Shown piece after piece: positions 8,947 through 17,877 of a stretch of DNA of 64,000 nucleotides. The position numbers and the translations under genes were made by a program. Position 1 is the first letter of the stretch, and every line of letters starts with the position of its first letter. Location of the stretch: NCBI GenBank assembly GCA_002712005.1, contig PASP01000005.1, positions 173,708 through 237,707 of the forward strand, written 5' to 3'. The notes under the pieces are model-generated. The model saw only the letters and a program-made list of their open reading frames with translations, was not told where the DNA came from and did no database searches. The DNA is from Halobacteriovoraceae bacterium. GTDB taxonomy: Bacteria; Bdellovibrionota; Bacteriovoracia; Bacteriovoracales; Bacteriovoracaceae.

Positions 8947-9876
8947 TTAGTAATGCTTCCATTGAATGAGAGTTGAGCCAACTAAAAGTAACACTGCACC
9001 GATAATTTGAGTCAAATTAAGCTGAGCATCGAGAAATATCCAATTTAGGCCAAGGGCACAAAAAGGAAAGAACATCTCGGCCAATGCGGCCATGCGAGCT
9101 TGGGTTCGCTTAAGTCCTAAATAATAGAGACCCATTCCCAAAAGACCACTGACCAAAACCATGACAATTAATTTACCCCAGATAAAACGATCAAAGCTTG
9201 CCAAGGGAGAGAGATCCCCTTGATGAAGAATTAAAGTCATGGGAACCAGTGATATAAATCCAATAGTAAATCGTCCGGTCATAATCTCTTTTTCAGAGTA
9301 GCTAAGAAGACCAAGCTTCTTTCCAAAAACAGTACTTGATCCCCACCCTATTACCGCAATAAAGGTAAAGAGAAGGCCATAAAAATGCTTTTCGGTAAGA
9401 AGCTTCTCCTTGGGATCATCCAAATTCTCTGAAATATAGGCCAAGGCCGAACTTACTTCCTCAGAGGCCATTAAAAAACCACCCAATAAACAGACTAGGC
9501 CTAAGAGAACAAACTCCTTACTTAATTTTTCTCCCAGCACCCCATACGCTAAGGAAATGGCAAAGAGAGGCTGAAACTTCTGAAAGAAAATAACTAAAGA
9601 AGGGTTAATCAAGGCAAAAGCTTTAGTGAAAGTAATGGTGGCCACAGCAGAGCCTAATCCCCCTATAACAAGAAATGACTTCCATCCTTCAAAATGATGG
9701 GCCTTCCACTTTAGGAAAAGACCCTTTAATTGGGGCAAGAAGAAAAGGCATAAAAAGAAATGTTCGATTAATACAATATACTCAGCAGCGATACCTGAAT
9801 AAATCAAAGGATAGCGAATCAGGGTATCCAGGGCCCAACAAAAAGCTGCTGCGATAATGAGTAAGAAGCCAAACAT
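8947..9876 (-). CDS. EamA/DMT-family transporter
   Basis: 309 residues, almost entirely hydrophobic, with about ten predicted helices in two EamA repeats (first about 1-140, second about 165-309). A hydrophilic loop near 150-165 (ENLDDPKEKLLTEKH) separates them. The family exports metabolites or amino acids, and the substrate is not predictable. It begins 18 bases after the end of trmFO on the same strand, so co-transcription is plausible without functional meaning. Confidence 0.85.
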   Translation of the reverse strand: MFGFLLIIAAAFCWALDTLIRYPLIYSGIAAEYIVLIEHFFLCLFFLPQLKGLFLKWKAHHFEGWKSFLVIGGLGSAVATITFTKAFALINPSLVIFFQKFQPLFAISLAYGVLGEKLSKEFVLLGLVCLLGGFLMASEEVSSALAYISENLDDPKEKLLTEKHFYGLLFTFIAVIGWGSSTVFGKKLGLLSYSEKEIMTGRFTIGFISLVPMTLILHQGDLSPLASFDRFIWGKLIVMVLVSGLLGMGLYYLGLKRTQARMAALAEMFFPFCALGLNWIFLDAQLNLTQIIGAVLLLVGSTLIQWKHY

Positions 9877-9893
9877 TCCTTATATTCCTCAAT

Positions 9894-11309
9894 TTAGGGT
9901 AGCGGGTTTTCTTGTGCCTGAGGGGTATAGCTAGGAATCACTCGAGGAAGAAATTCTTCAAAGCACTCTCTTGCTCTTTGTGATGCCAATTCTTTTTTCA
10001 ACTTCTTCCTTCCCTTTCTCTTTCTTCGTTGCTCTTTGGTCAAAGCGACAGCGGGTAAGAGACCAAAGTTAATATTAGATGGACTAGGCTTTACACTTGT
10101 CATCACATAATTCACAAGGGCACCAATTCCTGTCTCCAGTGGCCATTCAATAGGCTCGAGTTGATGGATTTTTCTCAAGACCTGAGATGCTACATAGAGC
10201 CCCATGGATGCCGACTCCGTGTAACCCTCTACTCCTGTGATCTGGCCGGCAAAAGAGAGATGAGGAAATTTCTTGGAAGAAAAATCAAAATTGAGAAGTT
10301 TTGCCGAGTTTAAAAAGGTATTGCGATGGACACTTCCTAAGTGAAGAAAACTCGCATTTTCTAGACCAGGTATCATTCGGAAAACTCTAACTTGCTCGGG
10401 ATATTTTAGCCTTGTCTGAAATCCAACCAGATTAAAAGCAGAGCCCTGCAAATTTTCTTTTCTTAATTGAACACAGGCATGGGGAAGACTGCCATCTGGA
10501 AGCTCCAGACCAATAGGCTTCATACATGAAAATCTCGCCGTCTCCACCCCTCTTTCTGCCATGATATCGACAGGAAGGCAGGATTCAAAAAACTTATAAT
10601 CTTCAAAATTTTGAGCGGGTACTTTCTCAGCCTCCACTAAAGCAGCAATGAATTTCTCATATTGCTCTTGATTCATTGGTGCATTGAGATAGTCAGCATC
10701 AATCCCCTCTTCATCAGAAGTAGGTTTATGACGGTCTTTAAAGTAGAGTTTTGAATAATCTAAACTTTCCGCATCTACAACCGGTGCAATCGCATCATAG
10801 AAATAGAGATCTTCCTTAGCAATTTCATCCCCCATCCATTTCTCTAAATCTGGAGTGGTAAGCGGACCGGTGGCAATAATGATTTGCTGACAACCCTTTG
10901 CTTTGGCGAACTCAAGAGGATTTTTGACCTCTTCATAACAGACTTCAATAAAGGGAGAATTCTCAACAACTTCCGTAATTTTCTGTGAAAAAGCATCACG
11001 ATCAACGGCCAGCGCATCCCCAGCAGGAACAGAAGTCATCTCTCCCACTTCAAGAACCACTGAGCCCATTCCTTTCATTTCGTGTTTTAACAGCCCATGC
11101 CCAGAGGCCGGATTCTTACTTTTAAGAGAATTGGTGCAAACCAGCTCTGCCATCGTATCAATTTTCTGAGCGGGATTGAGCTGAGTTTTCTTTGATTCTG
11201 CTAGGACAACTCTTACACCATGACGGGCCAGAAAGAGAGAGGCTTCTGTACCTGCCAATCCTGCTCCCACCACAAGAACTTTAACTGCTTCACCTTTGTC
11301 TGCGGCCAT
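9894..11309 (-). CDS. trmFO: methylenetetrahydrofolate-tRNA-(uracil-5-)-methyltransferase
   Basis: 471 residues, slightly longer than the ~440 norm because of a basic C-terminal extension (KEQRRKRKGRKKLKKELASQ). The N terminus has the FAD dinucleotide-binding motif VGAGLAGTEAS, followed by the TrmFO/GidA-family block ELVCTNSLKSK and GHGLLKHEMKGMGS. TrmFO makes ribothymidine at position 54 of tRNA using methylene-THF and FADH2. It is divergent from nadE across an 85-base gap that must contain both promoters. Confidence 0.93.
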   Translation of the reverse strand: MAADKGEAVKVLVVGAGLAGTEASLFLARHGVRVVLAESKKTQLNPAQKIDTMAELVCTNSLKSKNPASGHGLLKHEMKGMGSVVLEVGEMTSVPAGDALAVDRDAFSQKITEVVENSPFIEVCYEEVKNPLEFAKAKGCQQIIIATGPLTTPDLEKWMGDEIAKEDLYFYDAIAPVVDAESLDYSKLYFKDRHKPTSDEEGIDADYLNAPMNQEQYEKFIAALVEAEKVPAQNFEDYKFFESCLPVDIMAERGVETARFSCMKPIGLELPDGSLPHACVQLRKENLQGSAFNLVGFQTRLKYPEQVRVFRMIPGLENASFLHLGSVHRNTFLNSAKLLNFDFSSKKFPHLSFAGQITGVEGYTESASMGLYVASQVLRKIHQLEPIEWPLETGIGALVNYVMTSVKPSPSNINFGLLPAVALTKEQRRKRKGRKKLKKELASQRARECFEEFLPRVIPSYTPQAQENPLP

Positions 11310-11394
11310 ATTATTCTATTCCTTAATTAATTAAATTATATTAAATGCATTCTTAACACGAAATGACCCAAAATTCATAGATTAGGACCTATTC

Positions 11395-13152
11395 ATGAAA
11401 ATAATCCTCAAGCAGACCCACCATACGATTGCAGATTTCGACTCTATCCTGACTGAGCTTAAGACCCACTTAGATAAAAGTAGTGATCCCTTGCTGAGTG
11501 AGCCCCAAATCGTCATCTATCCGGAACTCTTTCTCACAGGATATCCCCTGCAAGACCTCGTTTTACAAAGAGAATTTATCGAAAGGTATACACAATTTAT
11601 CGATGAGCTTAATCACCTTCTCACCTCAAAGAAGCCTGCAGAATATAAAAATCAGAAAATTCTAGTTGGCGGACTGACCTATGAATTTGATCAAAATGGA
11701 CTCCCCTTATACATAAGAAATGTCATTTTTGATCTCAAACCGGGATATCCCCTAGAGGCGATCTATACCAAGTGTCTACTACCGAACTACGATATTTTTG
11801 ACGAGCAAAAGTACTTTAGTGCTGGAAGTGAAGCAAAGATCCTAGAGTTTAAAGATTTAAAGATCGGCTTGTTGATCTGTGAAGACATGTGGTTTAGCTC
11901 AACTCACAAGATCGACCCAGTAGGACTTCTATTCGAAAAGGTTCAAGCGGAAGGAATCGATTTAGATTTAATCGTTAACCTAAGTGCCTCTCCTTATTTT
12001 ATTGGAAAAGCAGAAAAAAGAATGAATCGTGCCCAAGAAATCTCCCATCAATTTGGCTGTAGCTTTGCTTATGTCAACCGAGTCGGTGGAGAAGACGAAA
12101 TCCTCTTTGATGGGGAAAGCTTTGTTTACCATCCTGAATCTACTCAACAGGCCAAAGCTTTTTGCGAGGACACCCTAGAGTTTTCACTTCAAAGTGCCCC
12201 AAAATTTAAGAGAAAAGAGTCAGAGCTTAAAAACGAAGAAAATAGCTGGGAATCTCAATTTAAGGCTGACTTTACTAGAGACCATCCTATTCGTTTAAAA
12301 AGATGGACTGATGAGCAATGTGAAAAAGTGATTGAAACCCTTTGCTTTGGATTACAAGAATATACAAGGAAATGTGGTTTTAAATCATTTACCGTAGCTC
12401 TATCTGGTGGAATGGATTCAGGACTGGTTCTCACCTTGGCCAAACTCGCCCTCGCCCCTGATCAAAGTCTTGAGGCCATCTATATGCCCAGTCAATACTC
12501 TGCTGATCTCTCTTTAGAGCTCTCCCAAAAATTATGTGATCAGCTCGAAGTTCCTCTCAATATCCTTCCCATTAATGAACTTCATGATCATATGAGAGAA
12601 CACTTTAATCGCTTTCTTCAAAATCCCTTAGAAGGGCTTGCAGATGAGAATATTCAGAGTCGATTAAGAGGCTCCCTTCTCTATGCTCGATCCAACCAAG
12701 TCGGAAGTATGGTTATCAATACTTCCAATAAGTCTGAGCTAGCAGTTGGATATTCTACCTTATATGGTGACAGCGTAGGGGCTCTAAGCCTTCTAGGAGA
12801 CTTGTATAAGAGTGAAGTATATGACCTGGCCCACTATATCCATCGCACTCGCAATCTTATTCCTATTGGGTTTATGGACCGTGCTCCCTCCGCAGAATTA
12901 AGAGAGAATCAAGAAGATGCCCAAAGCCTTCCCCCCTATGAAATCTTGGATACGATCCTAGAGGGACTTCTTTCTTATCGGCATAGTGTGAAAGAATTAA
13001 TCGAATTGGGTCTACCTGAACAAGATGTAAAAAAAGTCTATGGCCTTTATACAAAATCAGAGTATAAAAGGAATCAGTTTTGCCCCATTATAAAGGTGAA
13101 GGCAAAGAGTTTTGGTTTCGGCTATAGAGTTCCGATAACAAAGAAAATATGA
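11395..13152 (+). CDS. nadE: glutamine-dependent NAD+ synthetase
   Basis: 585 residues with the two-domain layout. Residues ~1-270 are a nitrilase/CN-hydrolase glutaminase domain with the catalytic Glu in YPELFLTGYPL, Lys in KCLLPNYDIFDE and nucleophile Cys in LLICEDMWF. Residues ~295-585 are the NAD synthetase domain with the PP-loop SGGMDSGLV and the substrate segment NTSNKSELAVGYSTLYGD. It amidates nicotinate-adenine dinucleotide in the last step of NAD synthesis. The next gene starts 40 bases downstream. Confidence 0.95.
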   Translation: MKIILKQTHHTIADFDSILTELKTHLDKSSDPLLSEPQIVIYPELFLTGYPLQDLVLQREFIERYTQFIDELNHLLTSKKPAEYKNQKILVGGLTYEFDQNGLPLYIRNVIFDLKPGYPLEAIYTKCLLPNYDIFDEQKYFSAGSEAKILEFKDLKIGLLICEDMWFSSTHKIDPVGLLFEKVQAEGIDLDLIVNLSASPYFIGKAEKRMNRAQEISHQFGCSFAYVNRVGGEDEILFDGESFVYHPESTQQAKAFCEDTLEFSLQSAPKFKRKESELKNEENSWESQFKADFTRDHPIRLKRWTDEQCEKVIETLCFGLQEYTRKCGFKSFTVALSGGMDSGLVLTLAKLALAPDQSLEAIYMPSQYSADLSLELSQKLCDQLEVPLNILPINELHDHMREHFNRFLQNPLEGLADENIQSRLRGSLLYARSNQVGSMVINTSNKSELAVGYSTLYGDSVGALSLLGDLYKSEVYDLAHYIHRTRNLIPIGFMDRAPSAELRENQEDAQSLPPYEILDTILEGLLSYRHSVKELIELGLPEQDVKKVYGLYTKSEYKRNQFCPIIKVKAKSFGFGYRVPITKKI

Positions 13153-13192
13153 GTTATAAAATCTTATTTTTATATAAATCAGGAGAAGAAGC

Positions 13193-13789
13193 ATGACTCA
13201 AAAAAATATCACTAAACAGTGGAATGAAATGAAAAAAGAAATTGAGTCTCTTGTGAAAAGAGGCCAAACTTCAGTGAAAGAAGTACAAAAGCAAGTTGAT
13301 TCTTTCATTAAAAGTGCTGAAAAAGAATTTAACGGAGTACTTGAAAAAGACGTACCCAAGCTTGTCGTAAAATTGAAAAAAGAGCGCAACACTCTCGAAA
13401 AGAAAGTTGAGTCCATTGTTAATGACGAAATCAAAAAAGCTAAAAAGTTTCTTGATGATCAGAAGAAGGAATTAAACAAGCTTCAAAAAAATCTTGAGTC
13501 CTATCTTCCTCATGCCGCTAAAAAAGCAGCAAAGAAAACCACTAAAAAAGCGGCTAAAAAGGCTTCAAAGAAAACCACAAAGAAAACGGCAAAGAAAACC
13601 ACCAAGAAATCAGCTCCAAAAGCTACAAAGAAAACTACCAAGAAAACGGCAAAGAAAACCACCAAGAAAACGGCAAAGAAAGCTGCAACTAAAACGGCAA
13701 AGAAAGCGACTAAAAAAGCTACTAAGAAAGCTACTAAGAAAACGACTAAAAAAGCAGCAAAGAAAACTACCAAGAAAGCATCTAAATAA
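13193..13789 (+). CDS. lysine-rich histone H1-like protein with coiled-coil N terminus
   Basis: 198 residues starting at ATG 13193 after an AGGAG box. Residues 1-~108 are a highly charged amphipathic helical region, coiled-coil or phasin-like. Residues ~110-198 are a low-complexity tail of AAKKTTKKA-type units made almost only of Lys, Ala and Thr, as in bacterial histone H1-like proteins (chlamydial Hc1/Hc2, Bordetella BpH1). Such tails bind DNA and compact nucleoids, so a nucleoid-associated role is inferred. The tail is encoded by near-identical DNA repeats that could change length by slippage. A strong hairpin follows the stop. Confidence 0.8.
   Translation: MTQKNITKQWNEMKKEIESLVKRGQTSVKEVQKQVDSFIKSAEKEFNGVLEKDVPKLVVKLKKERNTLEKKVESIVNDEIKKAKKFLDDQKKELNKLQKNLESYLPHAAKKAAKKTTKKAAKKASKKTTKKTAKKTTKKSAPKATKKTTKKTAKKTTKKTAKKAATKTAKKATKKATKKATKKTTKKAAKKTTKKASK
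13510..13787 (+). repeat. degenerate tandem repeats encoding the KKTTKKAAKK tail
   Basis: The DNA is built of 6- and 12-base units such as AAGAAAACCACC and AAGAAAACGGCA, several repeated exactly (for example around 13570-13612 and 13627-13682). This is a plausible site of recombinational or slippage length variation in the tail of the histone-like protein. Long open frames seen in other frames here are by-products of the repeat. Confidence 0.85.
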
Positions 13790-13799
13790 GTACACAACC

Positions 13800-13826
13800 A
13801 AGACCGCGCCCCAAAAGCGCGGTCTT
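13800..13826. terminator. perfect 10-bp GC-rich hairpin, probable terminator
   Basis: AAGACCGCGC (13800-13809), 7-base loop, GCGCGGTCTT (13817-13826). It lies between the stop of the lysine-rich protein gene and the 3' end of the convergent PAP2 gene. The arms end in TT/AA, so it could act in both directions, although no long T run follows. Confidence 0.75.
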
Positions 13827-13844
13827 AATCTCTTCTAATCCTTT

Positions 13845-14678
13845 CTAAAAATTATAAGTAAAACGTCCATAAGCTCCATCCATATTTGAAGTAGGAGCAA
13901 CAGCAAATGAAAACGGTAGATTTCTTCTATAGTGATTATTATAAATACCTAAAGCATAAGAAATCCCCAAGGCCGCACCAAAAATACTATCATGATAATA
14001 GTGGCTTCCATCCTCAATTCGGCTATAAGATATCCAAGAAGCAACCAGTGTCGAAAAAATCCCCCATTTGTAGCCTTGGGTTAACCAAATTGCGGTAGAA
14101 AAGGCAAAAGAGGAAGAGGCATGACCTGATGGAAACGAATCCTGCTTCAAGCGATCCTTAGGTCTCCCTTGAGAGATTAGGGTCTTCATTGTAAATGTCA
14201 TCAAGGCCGTATAAACCACAGACTTGGTAACATACTCAGCATCTTGCCAAACTTCTTCGATGGCCTTCTTATCTTCTAGTGTTTGATTTTCCATAAAAGT
14301 GGTTCGCAGGGCCTGAATCCCCAGAAAGGCAACAGGAAGAGCTCCCCATCCCAGAGTATCTCCAATTTTTACCCAATTCTTTTCGCCCCCTTTTTTATAT
14401 TGTTTCTCATAATTTCTCTGACGCTTTTCTTCAAAATCATCTTTAAATACGAGATAAGTCAGATATCCACCTGATAAGAGGAATACGGAACTTTGATAGG
14501 TAAAGGGAGCAAGAGCATTATCCCACTCATTATTAAAGAAGAGATCATAGCGATCCGGCTTATCGATAATATCGAGAGCTTTTGTCGCCTCTCCATCGAC
14601 TCGGGCCAAAGTGTTTGTAAAAGAAAGAACTCCCAATAATAAGATTATAAATCTTAAGTTCCTAAAGAATGCTGTCAT
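13845..14678 (-). CDS. PAP2-superfamily phosphatase with signal peptide
   Basis: The start is taken as ATG at 14676-14678, whose A overlaps the stop of the upstream PAP2 gene (TAATG); an in-frame ATG four codons earlier (14690) is the alternative. The first ~25 residues (FFRNLRFIILLLGVLSFTNTLA) form a signal peptide. All three PAP2 motifs are present: the RP of motif 1 in QGRPKDR, PSGHASS, and SRIEDGSHYYHD (SR-x5-H-x3-D). Substrate is probably a lipid phosphate or pyrophosphate in the periplasm or outer leaflet (undecaprenyl-PP, lipid A or phosphatidate). Several hydrophobic segments suggest membrane association. Confidence 0.85.
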   Translation of the reverse strand: MTAFFRNLRFIILLLGVLSFTNTLARVDGEATKALDIIDKPDRYDLFFNNEWDNALAPFTYQSSVFLLSGGYLTYLVFKDDFEEKRQRNYEKQYKKGGEKNWVKIGDTLGWGALPVAFLGIQALRTTFMENQTLEDKKAIEEVWQDAEYVTKSVVYTALMTFTMKTLISQGRPKDRLKQDSFPSGHASSSFAFSTAIWLTQGYKWGIFSTLVASWISYSRIEDGSHYYHDSIFGAALGISYALGIYNNHYRRNLPFSFAVAPTSNMDGAYGRFTYNF

Positions 14679-15433
14679 TAAAATCTCCACGAAAATTTCC
14701 CAGAGGAGAATCCTCCAGGGCGATAGTCAAAACTCAGTTTGACCTGGTCATCTTTATTAAATAAGTAATAGTGAAAGAAGTGGGAAAAGAACTTCCCCAA
14801 AGAGTAGCCTACCAAAACATCCGTTAAGTGATGTTTTTTGGCCTCCATTCTCGCCCATGCAACCGATCCAACGAGGGCCTCATTAAAATAGTAAATTCCA
14901 TTATAAGAATCACCTTCATAAAGAATTCGAGAATGGTAATTGAATTCTTCATTCAATGAACTGGACAGGGAGGCGTGAGCAGAAGGAAAACTTAGGTCAT
15001 TACTGGAGTCCGGGCGAATCCTCCCCGTTCTATCTTTAATCACCCTATTCATAAAATAAGTTACGGCCGGAGCTAAGAGGAAGGATGTGTAGTGAACCAA
15101 GAGGTTAGGATTATGTTTATTTTGATAATGCGAAACTCCCTTACTAATAAGATTAGCCGCAGGCAGGTAATAGAAGGCCACTGCATCACTATAGTTCTTA
15201 GCATTTTTGATATTTCCAAATATCGGTTTATTCTTTGAGGCCCAGTCAGAGATTTCTCCATCTTGACCAGTAATGGCAAAAAGAAGAGCTGAAGCGGAAG
15301 GAATCCAAACATTCTTATTGAGAGCTGCTTTTTTTACACTCTGAGTAAAACTAAGAGAATAAATAGGAAGGCTCATAAAACTCAATGCGACGGTCAAAAT
15401 AAAATATTTAGATAATGGGTTCAGAAATCTCAT
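14678..15433 (-). CDS. PAP2-superfamily phosphatase paralogue
   Basis: 251 residues with an N-terminal hydrophobic signal. PAP2 motifs are visible as RTGRIRPDSSN, FPSAHASLSS (PSAH rather than PSGH) and ARMEAKKHHLTD (AR-x5-H-x3-D in place of SR). Motifs 2 and 3 are therefore slightly off consensus while the catalytic histidines remain. It is transcribed ahead of, and overlaps by one base with, a second more canonical PAP2 gene. The pair could act in sequence on one lipid carrier or have different substrates. Confidence 0.78.
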   Translation of the reverse strand: MRFLNPLSKYFILTVALSFMSLPIYSLSFTQSVKKAALNKNVWIPSASALLFAITGQDGEISDWASKNKPIFGNIKNAKNYSDAVAFYYLPAANLISKGVSHYQNKHNPNLLVHYTSFLLAPAVTYFMNRVIKDRTGRIRPDSSNDLSFPSAHASLSSSLNEEFNYHSRILYEGDSYNGIYYFNEALVGSVAWARMEAKKHHLTDVLVGYSLGKFFSHFFHYYLFNKDDQVKLSFDYRPGGFSSGKFSWRF

Positions 15434-15611
15434 GTTAAAAATGATACTTACTCCTTTGATAAATTTCCTCGATCCTAGCGTCTAGATTCTGTTTAAATCT
15501 ATACACAAATCTAAGACGGCCATGAATATCACCATTATGCTAACGTACTTACAATAAGTTACAAGATTTATTCTTGTTTGAATTCAATAACCGTTCAATT
15601 AACATAAGTAT

Positions 15612-17870
15612 GTGAAAAAATTAGAAAGAAGTTTAGGCTTAGGTGCCGTTGTCTCCATTTCCATATCTGCCATGATCGGCAGTGGAATCTTTGTTCTCCC
15701 GGGTATCGCAGCGACGACGACGGGTCCTTCCGTATGGTTGGCCTATCTTCTAGCTGCCTTTGCAGTTTTACCTGCAGCATTATCAAAATCAGAACTTGCA
15801 ACGGCCATGCCCACCTCTGGTGGAACTTATGTTTATTTAGAGAGAACTTTTGGCCCAATAATGGGAACCATTTCTGGTTTAGGCCTTTGGATCTCACTTC
15901 TCTTGAAATCAAGTTTTGCACTCGTTGGATTTGGAGCCTATCTTAAAATCCTCGCTCCTCAACTTGATTTAGTTACCACTAGTCTAATCATCCTCTTTTT
16001 TATCATCCTTCTTAATATTCTTGGGGTGGGAAAAGTTTCCGGTCTTCTCATGTTTGTTGTAGGGCTTTGTATAACCCTACTATCCGGAATTTCGGCCGCC
16101 TCGGTCTTCTCTTTTGATCTGCAACTTATGAAGCCCTTCTTTCCTAATGGTCATGACGGGCTGGCCGCTGCTACTGCACTTGTCTTTGTTTCTTACGCAG
16201 GAGTGACAAAGGTTGCAGCTATTGCCGAAGAGATCAAATCACCAGAGAAGAACCTCCCCAGAGGAATTCTAATTTCTCTTGTTATTGCGACTTTGATCTA
16301 TTCAGGTGTTACCTTTCTTCTTTTCGGAAATCTTCCCATTGAAGAAGTAAAAGGAAACCTCTCTCCTATTTACTCTTTTGCTCAGCATCTTAATATTCCC
16401 TTTCTTGCCCCTATTACTGCAGTTGTCGCCATTATTACGATGAGCTCTATGGCCAATTCAGGGATACTGGCTTCCAGTAGATTCCCCTTTGCCATGGCCC
16501 GGGACAAATTACTTCCCTCTTTCCTAGGTTCCCTTAATAGAAAGTTTCTCACCCCTATTTGGAGTATTATTATTTCAGGCTTAATTGTAGCCACAGTACT
16601 CCTCACAATGGATGTGGGAAAAATAGCTAAATTTGCATCGGTCTTCATGATTATTATCTACATGGCCGAAAATATCGCAGTAGTGGTTTTAAGAGAGTCT
16701 CGTATTCAGTGGTACAACCCAGAATACAAATCACCTCTATATCCCTATGTGCAAATTTTTGGAATTCTCATTAATGTAGGATTACTTGTGGGAATGGGAG
16801 CTACCCTTGTGGCCAAAGCCGTTCTCTCTATTTCCATCCCCGGTCTCATTATATTCGTCTTATACTCTCGCCGTAAAACAGAGCGTAAAGGTGTTGTGGG
16901 TATCCGTGGAAAGAGAAATGATCTTGTGGAACAAGAACAAGTTGTTCAACTTAGATCCAAACTTGAAGATATCGATCTCTCTGTAGATGCCAATGTCGTT
17001 ATTGCTCTCTTTGGTGAAGAGAGATCTCCAGAGATGCTCATTGAAATGGGTGTAACCTTAGCCCAACATGGAAATTGTGAAGTGGCCCATATCACTGAAG
17101 TTCCAGAGCAGACTGATCTTGATGATATGATGGATGAACCGGCCGTTTTACGCTCTTTGCGAAGAAGAGTCGTCGCCATGGCCGTAGAGAAAAAAGAAAC
17201 GATTACTTTTGATCCTGTTGTTACCCACGACCTAACTAAGACCGTTTATCATATTTCCCAGAGGCTTCATTGTCAGTGGCTCCTCATAGAGTGGCGTGGA
17301 AAAACCTCAGGTGGTTTTACCATACACAATCCAATGGGATGGCTCAAAGGCCATCTCCAATGCAACCTCGGTATCTTTAGAGATGCTGGAGTTCGCTATA
17401 TCAGAAAAATAATGTGTTACCTCAAAGGTAACGAAAATGATGAGCTCATTCTCAGCACTGCCGATCACCTCGCAGAAGTTAATCGTGCAGATGTTGTAAT
17501 TATTAGAGTTGTTTCCAAGCAAGGAATTTCGGCCAAGCTTGATGCCCAGGCAAAGGAACAGCTCGAAAAAAGTCAGCAGGACAGAGTTGAAGAAGTTGAA
17601 AATGAAGTACGTGAATTAGCAAAGACTTGTGTGGCCAGAACAAGCTTTCAAGTTATTGAAAGTAATAATCCTGTTGAAACCATACTTAATCAAACAGTTG
17701 AATATGACTTGTTTCTCTTTGGAGCATCTCGCTTTGGAATCATGTCATCTCTCTTTGGCTCAGATGATGATAAGCTTCTTGCAAAAGCAGCTTGTTCAGT
17801 AATCAGTATTCAAAAGGCTCCCAACTTCCAAGAAGAGGAAGATGAGAGAATTAAGAATTACTTTAGATAA
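15612..17870 (+). CDS. APC-family amino-acid permease fused to two universal-stress-protein-like domains
   Basis: 752 residues from GTG 15612. Residues ~1-430 form a 12-helix APC permease beginning with SISAMIGSGIFVLPG, the conserved TM1 binding helix. Residues ~475-752 are cytoplasmic and look like two tandem USP domains, the second ending FLFGASRFGIMSSLFGSDDDKLL then CSVISI. APC-USP fusions exist in other bacteria, where the USP part probably regulates transport through nucleotide binding. The ATP loop G-x2-G-x9-G(S/T) is not clearly intact. No partner genes nearby; substrate probably an amino acid. Confidence 0.85.
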   Translation: MKKLERSLGLGAVVSISISAMIGSGIFVLPGIAATTTGPSVWLAYLLAAFAVLPAALSKSELATAMPTSGGTYVYLERTFGPIMGTISGLGLWISLLLKSSFALVGFGAYLKILAPQLDLVTTSLIILFFIILLNILGVGKVSGLLMFVVGLCITLLSGISAASVFSFDLQLMKPFFPNGHDGLAAATALVFVSYAGVTKVAAIAEEIKSPEKNLPRGILISLVIATLIYSGVTFLLFGNLPIEEVKGNLSPIYSFAQHLNIPFLAPITAVVAIITMSSMANSGILASSRFPFAMARDKLLPSFLGSLNRKFLTPIWSIIISGLIVATVLLTMDVGKIAKFASVFMIIIYMAENIAVVVLRESRIQWYNPEYKSPLYPYVQIFGILINVGLLVGMGATLVAKAVLSISIPGLIIFVLYSRRKTERKGVVGIRGKRNDLVEQEQVVQLRSKLEDIDLSVDANVVIALFGEERSPEMLIEMGVTLAQHGNCEVAHITEVPEQTDLDDMMDEPAVLRSLRRRVVAMAVEKKETITFDPVVTHDLTKTVYHISQRLHCQWLLIEWRGKTSGGFTIHNPMGWLKGHLQCNLGIFRDAGVRYIRKIMCYLKGNENDELILSTADHLAEVNRADVVIIRVVSKQGISAKLDAQAKEQLEKSQQDRVEEVENEVRELAKTCVARTSFQVIESNNPVETILNQTVEYDLFLFGASRFGIMSSLFGSDDDKLLAKAACSVISIQKAPNFQEEEDERIKNYFR

Positions 17871-17877
17871 AGAGTGC

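Noticed and set aside
13494-13838. Long open frames in other frames and on the other strand of the lysine-rich tail
   Set aside because: They follow automatically from the AAGAAAACC-type repeat; no ribosome site or family similarity.
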